Below the pieces are notes generated by a model. It saw only the letters and a program-made list of their open reading frames with translations, ran no database searches and was not told where the DNA came from. Positions 40,103-49,216 of a stretch of DNA of 64,000 nucleotides are shown here, one piece after another (position 1 is the first letter of the stretch; every line of letters starts with the position of its first letter). Made by a program: the position numbers and the translations under genes. Source of the stretch: Nocardia colli (GTDB lineage Bacteria > Actinomycetota > Actinomycetes > Mycobacteriales > Mycobacteriaceae); assembly GCF_008704205.1 (NCBI RefSeq), contig NZ_VXLC01000021.1:1-64000 (forward strand). The letters run 5' to 3'.

Positions 40103-40705
40103 ATGCCAAACTCCGCATACCCATCCGATAACTCTGACCAGCCGATGCCGGCAGCAGCAAACCTGCGGCGCCCCAATGAGTTTCACCAGTATCCCGAAGA
40201 CGCCTTTCGTCAAAGATGGTCCGCCGTCGGGCCTGCTCTCAAGCCAGTTCCGCACGGCGCCAAGAATGATCCGTGCTACCCATCAACGCGGAGACTCCGT
40301 CGAACACTCGCGCTCGTGGTCGACTGGTCCTTGCAGGTCGGAGCAGCGGCCGCTGTGGTCGTCGCGGGCAACGGACGTGTTCCATTGGTCGGCGCAGTCG
40401 CCGTACTCGCCTGGCTCACAGCATCTTTCCTCAACCGAGTAATCATCCAGGCCGTGGTTCACACCACCGTCGGGAAAGCACTCTTCGACCTGCGTGCGAT
40501 CACTCCGGATGAGGGCCGGTTCCCGTCGTTCAGCAGGCTGACAAAAAACTGGCTCCTGAACCTGCCCCTCATCGTTTTCGCCACACTGTCCTACCAAGAC
40601 GACGAGGCGTGGCTCGCGGACGTTGACAACGAACTCCTCCGCGCTGTGCGCCGCCGCGACATCGAGAGGAACGCCCACTGCCCAAACCCAGTCACCCCGA
40701 CTTAA
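40103..40705 (+). CDS. RDD-family membrane protein
   Basis: A 200-aa protein with RRTLALVVDWSLQVGAAAAVVVAG, FLNRVIIQAVVHTTVGKALFDLRAITPD and WLLNLPLIVFATL, the wording and spacing of RDD domains (the R and D within the first and last helices). RDD proteins are poorly understood membrane proteins, some tied to ion transport. The start ATG 40103 fits but lacks a clear ribosome binding site; the first 55 residues are a disordered Pro/Asn-rich tail. Confidence 0.78.
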   Translation: MPNSAYPSDNSDQPMPAAANLRRPNEFHQYPEDAFRQRWSAVGPALKPVPHGAKNDPCYPSTRRLRRTLALVVDWSLQVGAAAAVVVAGNGRVPLVGAVAVLAWLTASFLNRVIIQAVVHTTVGKALFDLRAITPDEGRFPSFSRLTKNWLLNLPLIVFATLSYQDDEAWLADVDNELLRAVRRRDIERNAHCPNPVTPT

Positions 40706-40755
40706 TGCCGCAGCGCTGAACCATCCTGCTCACAGCGACGACACTTTCCAAGGAA

Positions 40756-40944
40756 TCAATCGGGACCAGGTGACAGATGCTCGCTCTCCCCCTCGGAGGG
40801 GCTCGACCGGAGCGCAAACCGCACCTCATGCCACGCACGAATGATCGGGGGCAGCTTCGCCAAAACCTCACCGATCTGCGTAAGCGCGAGGGTTAGGCAG
40901 CCGAATGCCGCGAGTATCAGGAGCGATGCCGATTCCCAGTTCAT
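40756..40944 (-). CDS. 62-aa single-pass membrane protein
   Basis: Begins MNWESASLLILAAFGCLTLALTQIGEVLAKLPPIIRAW, a clear membrane helix, and ends in a charged tail. The ATG overlaps the stop of the 347-aa gene as TGATG, so the two are translated together. Confidence 0.65.
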   Translation of the reverse strand: MNWESASLLILAAFGCLTLALTQIGEVLAKLPPIIRAWHEVRFALRSSPSEGESEHLSPGPD

Positions 40945-41987
40945 CAGGCACCGCCTTGATCTGAAGCGATGGGTTGGGCTGCGGAGCTCGACGGCACAGG
41001 TGTTCGACGCGGTCCGTAGATGGCGAGTGTCGCGCGGCCTAGGCTTACGACAATATGGTCGCCAAGGTCGCGCCACGTCGCGCCAGGTATCCCGACTCGA
41101 TTAGCAGTAAGTGACTGAGCGATATCGTCGATGTGGGGCAAGTCCTTCAGGCGGATGGTCCACCTGTTTGATGCGCCCCAGAGAGTTCTGTCGTAACTGC
41201 CCAGGCGGTCTCGCGCTGAGGATGGGGTTTCGAGAGGGTCATAGAACCAATTTCCCAGAGCCCATTTCGAATCCGGGTCTCTGGAGTCGGCACGGCAGGT
41301 GAGACCCGCGAGCAGCTTCTCCGCATCTGAGGACATGTCGGGGATCGATTCGAGTCGCTGGCGTTCGTGTTCACTCAGCGGCACGTCGATGCCCTGATAG
41401 CCCATCGGTCGCCCCCGAGATACTCGACGTTTCCACGATGCGTCAATGGCGATGACGAGCTGCGCGCCCGTCGGCAAGTGCTGGCACACGTATACCCCGT
41501 TATCTGGATACTCCTCCAACCGGAACCCGAGCCCAGCGTCGAAGAAGTACTGCGCAACATTGTGTGGGGTGTCCGTAATGATGACCAGGCGATTGTGCTG
41601 TGGCGACATCGTCACCGAATAGGCAAGGACCGTGTGCAATCCCCAGTCAGCGGCAGGCGCTACATCGTGGTAGCCACGATTGAACAGCCCGAGTGCCAAT
41701 ATCGCCCGAAGCGTGCGTTGTCTGGATGAACACATATCCAGACCGAGTGATCCGTCCCGTCCTGTGCCGGCATTAGCAGCGGACAGAGGTTCACCGGTGT
41801 ACTGGATACGGAGCCTCACGAGCGCTTGTTTGACTCCTCTGGGAACTCTGAAATCCGGTGGCACCTGAGCCATCCTTCGACCTGCCGCAGCAAAATCTGG
41901 CCTGGTGAAATGGGCCCGCGTATAAGAGATGCCCAAAGCTGCGGCACGCCGTCGATTTTCACGTTTACGTGCCTTGTTTTTCGTCAT
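40944..41987 (-). CDS. 347-aa hypothetical protein
   Basis: Begins MTKNKARKRENRRRAAALGISYT, a strongly basic start. It has two cysteines at CSSRQ and VCQHL, a hydrophobic core (VLAYSVTMSPQHNRLVIITDTP) and a C-terminal part with repeated WTIRLKDLPHIDDIAQSL and ATWRDLGDHIVVSLG. Soluble, with no catalytic motif seen. The basic N-terminus suggests nucleic-acid binding. No family recognised. Confidence 0.68.
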   Translation of the reverse strand: MTKNKARKRENRRRAAALGISYTRAHFTRPDFAAAGRRMAQVPPDFRVPRGVKQALVRLRIQYTGEPLSAANAGTGRDGSLGLDMCSSRQRTLRAILALGLFNRGYHDVAPAADWGLHTVLAYSVTMSPQHNRLVIITDTPHNVAQYFFDAGLGFRLEEYPDNGVYVCQHLPTGAQLVIAIDASWKRRVSRGRPMGYQGIDVPLSEHERQRLESIPDMSSDAEKLLAGLTCRADSRDPDSKWALGNWFYDPLETPSSARDRLGSYDRTLWGASNRWTIRLKDLPHIDDIAQSLTANRVGIPGATWRDLGDHIVVSLGRATLAIYGPRRTPVPSSSAAQPIASDQGGA

Positions 41988-42971
41988 GACGATTCGTCAC
42001 TTTCCAGCGGGAGACCCACACCTTCCCACCAAATGGCGAGTCGTTCGGTGAGTCGAGTCAGAGACCCTTTGATCGTCAATGCCTTATCCGGTGTGGGCGG
42101 AAGTTCGGCTCCGATTCAGGCCCGCGTCGCGGCCGACAGCCATCATAGGTGAGCACACCGACAGCTACAAGCGCCCACGACACCACGACGATCGCACCAC
42201 GTCCCGGTTGTTGCGATGCCCGAGCAGACCGAGACATGTTCTGACTGTGTCATCCCAAGTGCTGTCGATCATATTCCGAGCCGCGAGCGGCAGACACATC
42301 TGGAGCCCCGAACGGCCTAGGACGTTCTCAACCGATGTTGTCGACGCCATAGGGAGCAATCGACACCACCGCGTTGAGAAGTGCTGTCAGGCAACCTTTT
42401 GAATGACTGACCACCCCGGCAGCAGGGTGGTGGTGATCCGAACCCGGGCCAGTACTCGTTCTTGATGACGAGGTGGTACCCGCGCATTATTCCGTCGAGC
42501 TTCGACTTCTCGCGAGCCAAATTGAACGAGGCAAGCTCCGAGGGCGAACAGATGAAGGGTGTCTTGAGCATCAATGTCGCCTACCACGAGGCGGACGGCT
42601 GCCCAAGCGCACAAAGGGTCCGTAAATCCTTTGTACACAACAGTTCTGGTCACCAGATCTGATCCGGCCGCAACCTTACCGAGTCGTCACTCCCCCACGT
42701 GCCGAGCCGTCTGGGGATTCGATCGAGGACTAGATCGGTGTGACTGGCGGGCATCGTAATCAATCATGCGAACCAGGTATTGGCCTGGTAGTGAACAGAA
42801 CTGGGGAACAATTCGCCCAGTCATATTGCTACGGTTGCAGAACGCCCGGGAAGCAAGCCGGAGACGAGGCCTGGCGTGCTCGGACGACCTTGAATTCCTA
42901 TCCGATGCAAAGGAAGTCGTGTTATGGCCGAGTGTCTTGGCACCGCCGGATGGCGGGCCACTAATTGGATC
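41988..42971. other. Gap with decayed coding traces
   Basis: No complete gene is supported. A minus-strand stretch at about 42317-42574 reads LKTPFICSPSELASFNLAREKSK and MRGYHLVIKNEYWPGF, which looks like a remnant of a coding region, but it is bounded by stops and lacks a start site. The rest shows nothing. Confidence 0.45.
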
Positions 42972-43376
42972 ATGAAACTGGCTGTCGCCACGGCGGCGAC
43001 GCTTGCCGGCACCGCCATTCTGGCCGGCCCTGCCATGGCGGACCCGACCTTGAAGCTCACGGTCGACAACAAACAGCACCTCAAAGACGACGGCAGCGCG
43101 CAGATCACCGGCACCTACACCTGCACCGCCGTCGGTCGGGTAAACAGCGCCAGGTTCGGCTACTTGAGGCAAGGCGAGGTCCAGGGGGACGCGCCCGGCG
43201 GGCGGGGGATGTTGACCTGTGACGGCGCCGCGCACCCGTACACCAGCGACATCGCGGCACCGGTCACGTTCCCCTACCAGCTCGGCCCCGCCACCGTCGA
43301 CGTCACCTGGGATCTGTACAGCGCCGACGGGAGCACCGAGGTCAGACTCACCGATATCCCCGTCACCCTGACGTAG
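42972..43376 (+). CDS. Small exported protein (DUF6299-like)
   Basis: A 134-aa protein from ATG 42972 (MKLAVATAATLAGTAILAGPAMADP). The signal peptide ends at AMADP. The mature domain has two cysteines (YTCTAVG, LTCDGA) and alternating beta strands (TLKLTVDNKQHLKDDGSAQITGTYTC, VTFPYQLGPATVDVTWDL), resembling the small exported DUF6299-type proteins of actinobacteria; that link is tentative. The ribosome binding site is weak. Confidence 0.68.
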   Translation: MKLAVATAATLAGTAILAGPAMADPTLKLTVDNKQHLKDDGSAQITGTYTCTAVGRVNSARFGYLRQGEVQGDAPGGRGMLTCDGAAHPYTSDIAAPVTFPYQLGPATVDVTWDLYSADGSTEVRLTDIPVTLT

Positions 43377-43515
43377 CGAGATTCGGGCCCGACGTCCTGC
43401 CGTCAATGCCCCTGACCAGTCGAAACAGCGCCGAAAGCACTGTGCTCCAGCGTTTTTGGCGTTACCATCGAGCACGGAGGAACGCCTCCGATGAATCCGC
43501 TGTCCGGGGAGGAAC

Positions 43516-44139
43516 GTGGATCCGATGACGACCAGCGATGTGTCACTCACGCCGCGGCGCAACTTGCTGCGTCTCGCGGTCGGCGTCGGAATAGCCGCTG
43601 TCGCAGCACCTTTGCTGATCGAGAACGCCGCGCCCGCTTCGGCCACCCAGCGCCTATGGCGACGATGCGGACGCTGCAGTGGCCTCTGGTTCTCGGGCAA
43701 CGGCACCCGCGGCGGTTGTCCGGCAGGCGACATCTTGGACGGTGGCCACCACGACGACGGAACCGGCGACTTCATCTTGAAGGAAACCCCGGATGGTGGC
43801 CAGGGCCAATCCGACTGGTTCTGGTGCCGGAACTGCCAAGGGCTGTGGTTCCAAGGAAATGGCGGATTCGGGGTGTGTCCTTCACCCGATCGCCTTCCCG
43901 GCCATACTTCCTGGGGATCCGGCAACTACCGGCTGGAAGACATCACCAATCGAGACGCGCCTGGCGGTAATACCAATTGGCGTTGGTGCCGTAAATGTTT
44001 CGGCCTGTACTACAACGGCGCCACTCCCGGCGCCTCGGGACTGTGCCCGGCCGACCATCAGCACCACGACGTCGTCGGCAGCGGCAATTATCTACTCCGC
44101 GACCCGGATTCGACGCGACTGCCGAGACCGCCTTACTGA
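43516..44139 (+). CDS. Tat-exported protein with three Cys-rich repeats
   Basis: About 204-207 aa; GTG 43516 lies 3 nt after GGAGGAAC and ATG 43525 12 nt after. Signal region has a twin arginine (PRRNLLRLAVGVGIAAVAAPLL). The mature protein is three repeats of about 50 residues: WRRCGRCSGLWFSGN, WFWCRNCQGLWFQGN and WRWCRKCFGLYYNG, each followed by a third Cys-Pro (GGCPAG, GVCPSP, GLCPAD) and ending DGTGDFIL, GSGNYRLE or GSGNYLLR. The CxxC plus CP pattern suggests a bound metal or disulfides. Related repeats occur in actinobacterial exported proteins of unknown role. Confidence 0.82.
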   Translation: MDPMTTSDVSLTPRRNLLRLAVGVGIAAVAAPLLIENAAPASATQRLWRRCGRCSGLWFSGNGTRGGCPAGDILDGGHHDDGTGDFILKETPDGGQGQSDWFWCRNCQGLWFQGNGGFGVCPSPDRLPGHTSWGSGNYRLEDITNRDAPGGNTNWRWCRKCFGLYYNGATPGASGLCPADHQHHDVVGSGNYLLRDPDSTRLPRPPY

Positions 44140-44150
44140 TCCGTCCGGAT

Positions 44151-44810
44151 TCACAAATGTTCGGTGGCGCCGAACAGGTCGAGTGTGGCGGTATTGAGCA
44201 ACGGCAGAAGTGTCGGCAAACCGGCGGCGCCGCGGGTTTGCAGGCAGTGGCGGACGCGGTCATCGATACCGCCGATGATGAAATCGAAGGTCTCGTCGGG
44301 CCGGGCAGGGAGTGCGGGTTGTTGCCGGCGGGCGAGCTGGTGGGCGCGGCGCATACGGTCGGCCAGGATCGCTTGGACCTGGGCTCGTTGCTCGGCGAGT
44401 TCGCGGCCGGCGACGAGAGTTTCCACGTGTAGTGCCTGAGCGATGGCCGGGTTGTCGGCGAGCGCGGTCAGATACAGCTCGAGGGAGTCGTGGACGAGCG
44501 TGCGCCAGTGGCGGGTGTCCAGCGATTCCGCGCGGGTGCGGAGTTCGGTGTCGAGGGTGGCGACGAAGTAGTCGCAGGCGGCGCGGAAACAGTCCTGTTT
44601 GTTGGTGAAGAACTCGTAGAAGGTGCGCCGGGAGACTCCGGCGGCGGCGACGATCGCGGCGACGGAGGTGCCGTGGTAGCCGTGGGCCGCGATCTGCTCG
44701 AACGCGGCGCGATGCAGTCGCTGAATCTGGGAGGTGATGACGGTGTCGCGCGCGAGTTTGTGCCGCCCAGGAGGTAGGCGGGTGGCGGAGGCGGAGTTGC
44801 GCGCAGTCAT
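44151..44810 (-). CDS. TetR-family regulator
   Basis: A 219-aa protein from ATG 44810. The HTH is IQRLHRAAFEQIAAHGYHGTSVAAIVAAAGVSRRTFYEFFTNKQDCF, near residues 28-75. The ligand domain is helical and Ala-rich (LELYLTALADNPAIAQALHVETL). Divergent from the LysR gene across 291 bp; target unknown. Confidence 0.9.
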   Translation of the reverse strand: MTARNSASATRLPPGRHKLARDTVITSQIQRLHRAAFEQIAAHGYHGTSVAAIVAAAGVSRRTFYEFFTNKQDCFRAACDYFVATLDTELRTRAESLDTRHWRTLVHDSLELYLTALADNPAIAQALHVETLVAGRELAEQRAQVQAILADRMRRAHQLARRQQPALPARPDETFDFIIGGIDDRVRHCLQTRGAAGLPTLLPLLNTATLDLFGATEHL

Positions 44811-45101
44811 CGAAGGCAGCGTATCCGAGATACGCGCAGGTTGACGGCAGCCCCTATTGCGCGCCGAGGCAATGAGAGATACAGTCCTCCACTGTTTAGG
44901 TACGACAGTGTTTCCGTTGCGTTCGATCTGCGCCGCAGTTCGCCGTGACCAGGCAAAACCCAAGGCCGACGGCCCGCGGAACGAATGCCGGAGCTGAGGG
45001 TCCGGCGGGACGGAGACGCACGCTCGTGGACCCTCGCACCCCTCGAGTGACCGGACCGACGGCGCCGCGAATGAGCCGACGGCTGTGGACAAAGGTTGCC
45101 G

Positions 45102-46037
45102 ATGTCTGACTGCCCTTTACTGACTTCCAACACGATCACGCTGCGCCAGTTCGACTACTTCGTGAGCGCGGTACAACTCGGCTCGCTGTCGGCCGCGGCC
45201 AGGCGATTCGGGATAACACCGTCGGCGATGTCACAGCAGATCGACGCACTGGAATCCACCCTCGGCCAGAAGGTGTTCGATCCCCGCTCACGCCGGTCGA
45301 GACTCACCAAGTTCGGGCGGGAGTTCTTCGCTCAGGCCTCGATCGTCGTCGAGTCCGCCCAGCAAGCGATCGCCATGGGGCAAACGTTCGGCGAGGGCAT
45401 GATGACCGTCGGCACCACCCCGACCATCGCCCACAAACTGCTGCCGCCGCTCATCTACCGTTTGCGCCACCAGCAACACATGGACAACGTCGAGGTCCGG
45501 GCGTTCAACGACCTCCGCGAGCTCAGCGCGGCGCTGACCGAGGGCGCGCTCGACCTCGCCGTCGGCCCGCTCGAGCAGTCCAGCTCGCGGGTGATGCACC
45601 GTTTGGGCCAGGAAGAGCTCGTCGTCGTCTGTCATCCCGGCCAGCGCAGCAGCTTCGACGGCTCGTGGAAACAACTGGTCGAGGCGCCCTGGATCCGCTG
45701 CGGCGCGAATTCCGATCTCACCGACATCGTTTCGCGCGAGGCGGGCCGGGCCGGCGTGCACGCCCGATTCGTCGTCCGCGCACCCGACGTCACCACCGCG
45801 CTGAACCTCGTCGAGCACGGCGTCGGCGTCGCACTGGTGCCGAAAATGGCACTACACGGATCGTCCAGGCTGCTGTCCATCATCCGACTGGCGCGTCCGA
45901 TTCGCCGGGACTTGACCGTGCACGCGCGCGACAAGTCAGTTCAGGTGGAGAAGTTTCTCGAGGTCATCACCGACTCCGACCTCGTCCGAAAGTTCACGGC
46001 CTCGGGTCTATTGGAGGTCGGGCGGCCAGGCCCTTGA
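45102..46037 (+). CDS. LysR-family regulator
   Basis: A 311-aa protein; ATG 45102 has AAAGG 6 nt upstream. N-terminal winged HTH ITLRQFDYFVSAVQLGSLSAAARRFGITPSAMSQQIDALE, then a two-lobed substrate-binding domain (MTVGTTPTIAHKLLPPLI, DLAVGPLEQSSSRVMHRLGQEELVVVCHPG, LVEHGVGVALVPKMAL). Target unknown; it precedes the AfsR-like gene by 85 bp in the same direction. Confidence 0.92.
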   Translation: MSDCPLLTSNTITLRQFDYFVSAVQLGSLSAAARRFGITPSAMSQQIDALESTLGQKVFDPRSRRSRLTKFGREFFAQASIVVESAQQAIAMGQTFGEGMMTVGTTPTIAHKLLPPLIYRLRHQQHMDNVEVRAFNDLRELSAALTEGALDLAVGPLEQSSSRVMHRLGQEELVVVCHPGQRSSFDGSWKQLVEAPWIRCGANSDLTDIVSREAGRAGVHARFVVRAPDVTTALNLVEHGVGVALVPKMALHGSSRLLSIIRLARPIRRDLTVHARDKSVQVEKFLEVITDSDLVRKFTASGLLEVGRPGP

Positions 46038-46122
46038 GGCGGCATTCGTTCGATCACCACCGCAGGCCGGGCATACCACGCGGTTTGTAGGATGAATCGA
46101 GCTGTGCGAGAAAGAGAGGCCG

Positions 46123-49068
46123 ATGGACCCCGCGGCACTGAGATTCACCATGCTGGGCCGGGTCACGATCCGCCGCGGTGACCTCATCCTGCCTTTGGCA
46201 CGCCCCCGCACCCAGGCGGTGCTGACCGCGTTGCTGTTCGCGGCCGGCACACCGCTGTCCGCAGCGCAACTGGTCGACGCGGTATGGGGTGATGAACTTC
46301 CCGGTGATGCCGTTGCCTCGCTGCGTTCGCACGTGCGGTTGCTGCGTCAGCTGGTCGAGCCCGACCGCGCTCCACACACCCGGTCTTCGGTTCTCGTGTC
46401 GGTGGGCGATGGATACGAACTGCGCATTCCGCGCGCCGCGGTCGATGTCCAGCAGGCCGAGGAGCTGGCCCGCACCGCCGAGAATGCCCGTGCGGCAGCC
46501 GATTTCGCGCAGGCTCGGGAACTTCTCGGCCGAGCGCTCGAACTGTGGCAAGGAGAAGCCCTCGCCGGTGTGCCCGGTCCGGCGGCCGCCGGTCAGCGAC
46601 GGCGGTTGTCGGAGCTGCACACGGCCTTACTGGAGGCTCGGCTGGAGATGGACCTCCGGATGGGCCGCCACGAACAGGTGACCGGCGAATTGGCCGCGCT
46701 CAGTGCCGAATTCCCGCTGCGCGAGCGGCTTCGCGGGCTGTGGATGACCGCGCTGTATCACTGCAGGCGGCGCAGCGAGGCGCTGTCGGTCTATGCCGAC
46801 ACTCGCCGATTGCTCATCGAGGAGCTCGGTATCGAACCCGGTCCCGAACTGGCCGAGCTGCATCAGCGCATCCTCGATGACGACCCCGAGCTGAGCAGAG
46901 CCGAATCCCGCCCATCGACGCAAGGGATATCTCTCGATCTCGGCGCGAGCGTGCGCCCGGCCCAGCTCCCCAGAGATGTCGCCGACTTCACCGGCCGCGA
47001 AGCAGTGGTGCGCGAGCTGTGCGAGATACTCACTCCCACCGGGTTTTCGACTCCCATAGCGATCGTCATCGGCATGGGCGGGGTCGGAAAGACCACCCTC
47101 GCGACACATGTCGCCCACTTGGTCCGGGACCACTTCCCCGACGGTCAGCTCTATGCGGACCTGCACGGAATGGATGACCGCCCCGCAGATCCGGTGGCAG
47201 TGCTCGGCGTATTCCTGCGCACCCTCGGGGTGCTCGATGGCGACCTGCCGTCCACCGGTCCCGAGCGGGCCGGGCTGCTGCGCACGCTGCTCGCCGATCG
47301 GCGGGTATTGATGGTGCTCGACAACGCAAGTGGACTGGATCAGGTGACCCCGCTGCTGCCGGGTGGCGGCGGCTGCGCAGTGCTGATCACCAGTCGTGCG
47401 GTCCTGCCGCTGGCCGACGCGACCATCCGGCGGCTGGACGTACTGCCCGACGTCGAAGCACGAAACCTGTTGGGGCACATCATCGGCGAGCAGCGGACAG
47501 CGGCCGAACCCGAGGCCGCCCAGGCCGTCGTCACCGCGTGCGGCAGGCTGCCGTTGGCGATCCGGGTCATCGGCGCCCGGCTGGCCGCACGCCCGCAATG
47601 GAGTATCGCCACGGTCGCGGGACGCCTGGCCGACGAGCAGCGCCGGCTGCCGGAGTTGCGATGTGGCGATCTGGCCGTGGATGCCAGCTTCGCCTTCGGC
47701 TACCGGCAGCTGGATCCGGCGACCGCGCGGGCGTTCGTGCGGTTGGCCATCCCCGCGCTGCCGGACCTGTCGCTCGCAGCGGCAGCCGCGATTCTCGGGG
47801 TCTCCCCCGCCGTCGCGACGGATGTCTGCGAGTCCTTGGTCGATCTCGGGCTGCTGCAATCGACCGCAGCCGATCGCTACAGCTATCACGATCTGCTGCG
47901 GTTGTTCGCCCGCACAATGGAGGCGCGCGGCGATCGCGAACAAGTACTCACACGGCTGCTCGACTACCATCTCGCGTCCGCGAAAACAATTGTCCGCCAA
48001 CGTTACCCGGGACATCGCCTCGACTATGTCCCGGCGACCGAGCACGGCGGCGAGCCGATCCGGTCGGCGGCGCAGGCGCAGGCCTGGCTGGACACCGAGC
48101 GCGCGGGCCTGATCGCCCTGCACCGCCAGATCGCCGCCGACCACCCCGGCCTGGTGCCGTCGAGCGTCGATGTGGCGATGCTGATCAGCGAGACCATCGA
48201 CAACTCGGCCCAGTCCGGGGAGTTGGCGCATGCGCTGCGGCAACTGCTCGCCGTCGCCGAACAACGCGACGACCCGGACATCGAGATCCGGGCACGCCTG
48301 GCACTCGGCCTGGTGCTCGCTCTGGATCTGGGCCGGGGCGCCGAAGCCGCCACCGTGCTCGAGCGGGCCAGGAACCTGCTCCGGCCGACCGGGAATCGCT
48401 TGCTGATGGGCTTCGCCGAACATCTGCTCGGCGCCGCCGCGTGGAGTACCGGCCGGGACGAGGACGCGATCGTGCACATGGCCGCGGCGGTCGAACTGTT
48501 CCGCGATCTGGGCGACGCGTCGTGGGAGGGCTGGGCGTGCGCCACCCTCGCCGACCGGTACGGCGATGCCGCGCAATGGGATCGCGTCGTCGAAACCGCC
48601 GGGCGCGCACTGCGATTGGCCGCTGAGCTCGGCGGCGCGAGCTTTGATTCGCTGTCCTTGGCTCAGCTCGCGCGGGTCGCGCTGATCCGTGACCACGACC
48701 CGGAACGGGCGATGTCGCTGTGCACGGAGGGCGTGCACGCGGCACGGGCCCACGGCCGGCGGCTGCACCTGGGATGGGCGTTGTACCGGCTGGCACAGGT
48801 CGCCCTGCACGACCGTCGGTTCGACGTGGCCGAAGCGGCTGCGGCGGAGGCCGCCGCGGTGCTCGCCGAGGCCGCCGACCCGATCCGGCGCGGCCAGGCC
48901 CTGCAATTCCAGGCGGCGGCACTCGCGGGCCAGGGCCGGATGGACGAGGCGCGGGAAGTCCGCGGCCGGCTCGACGAGTTCTACGCGCGAATCGGCCTGA
49001 CGCCCCCGCCCTCGGACTCGGTCGCCGACGCCATCGCGCTGGCGACCGCCGGAAACCAGCGAATCTAG
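46123..49068 (+). CDS. AfsR/SARP-family regulator with NB-ARC and TPR
   Basis: A 981-aa protein. Residues 1-95 an OmpR-type DNA-binding domain (MLGRVTIRRGDLILPLARPRTQAVL, LRSHVRLLRQLVEP), about 96-245 a BTAD all-helical domain (VDVQQAEELARTAENARAAADF), then an NB-ARC ATPase with Walker A GMGGVGKTTLA near 316 and MVLDNASG near 395, and helical TPR-like repeats to the end. This is the AfsR/SARP layout of regulators of antibiotic and lipid clusters. The neighbouring acyltransferase gene is the likely target, since no other biosynthetic gene is close. Confidence 0.92.
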   Translation: MDPAALRFTMLGRVTIRRGDLILPLARPRTQAVLTALLFAAGTPLSAAQLVDAVWGDELPGDAVASLRSHVRLLRQLVEPDRAPHTRSSVLVSVGDGYELRIPRAAVDVQQAEELARTAENARAAADFAQARELLGRALELWQGEALAGVPGPAAAGQRRRLSELHTALLEARLEMDLRMGRHEQVTGELAALSAEFPLRERLRGLWMTALYHCRRRSEALSVYADTRRLLIEELGIEPGPELAELHQRILDDDPELSRAESRPSTQGISLDLGASVRPAQLPRDVADFTGREAVVRELCEILTPTGFSTPIAIVIGMGGVGKTTLATHVAHLVRDHFPDGQLYADLHGMDDRPADPVAVLGVFLRTLGVLDGDLPSTGPERAGLLRTLLADRRVLMVLDNASGLDQVTPLLPGGGGCAVLITSRAVLPLADATIRRLDVLPDVEARNLLGHIIGEQRTAAEPEAAQAVVTACGRLPLAIRVIGARLAARPQWSIATVAGRLADEQRRLPELRCGDLAVDASFAFGYRQLDPATARAFVRLAIPALPDLSLAAAAAILGVSPAVATDVCESLVDLGLLQSTAADRYSYHDLLRLFARTMEARGDREQVLTRLLDYHLASAKTIVRQRYPGHRLDYVPATEHGGEPIRSAAQAQAWLDTERAGLIALHRQIAADHPGLVPSSVDVAMLISETIDNSAQSGELAHALRQLLAVAEQRDDPDIEIRARLALGLVLALDLGRGAEAATVLERARNLLRPTGNRLLMGFAEHLLGAAAWSTGRDEDAIVHMAAAVELFRDLGDASWEGWACATLADRYGDAAQWDRVVETAGRALRLAAELGGASFDSLSLAQLARVALIRDHDPERAMSLCTEGVHAARAHGRRLHLGWALYRLAQVALHDRRFDVAEAAAAEAAAVLAEAADPIRRGQALQFQAAALAGQGRMDEAREVRGRLDEFYARIGLTPPPSDSVADAIALATAGNQRI

Positions 49069-49121
49069 CCGGTTCACCTGCGCGTTCATGCTCAGCTCAA
49101 CGGGCGCTCGAGCGCGCTGCC

Positions 49122-49174
49122 GAAGATTTCTCCCGGGCCATCCGCCCGGCTCCCCGTTCGGGAGCCAAATCTTC
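49122..49174. terminator. Nested hairpin between AfsR-like and acyltransferase genes
   Basis: Outer arms GAAGATTT (49122-49129) and AAATCTTC (49167-49174) enclose an inner GGCTCCC/GGGAGCC stem (49148-49154, 49160-49166). It lies 53 bp after the regulator stop, so it is probably its terminator; it could also be an operator for the next gene. Confidence 0.55.
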
Positions 49175-49216
49175 TACAGCGCATGAGTATTCGTGTGCCC
49201 TACGCCAGGAGCAGAC

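Noticed and set aside
46627..49089. 820-codon open frame opposite the AfsR-like gene
   Set aside because: Antisense shadow; the plus-strand frame has DNA-binding, BTAD and NB-ARC motifs.
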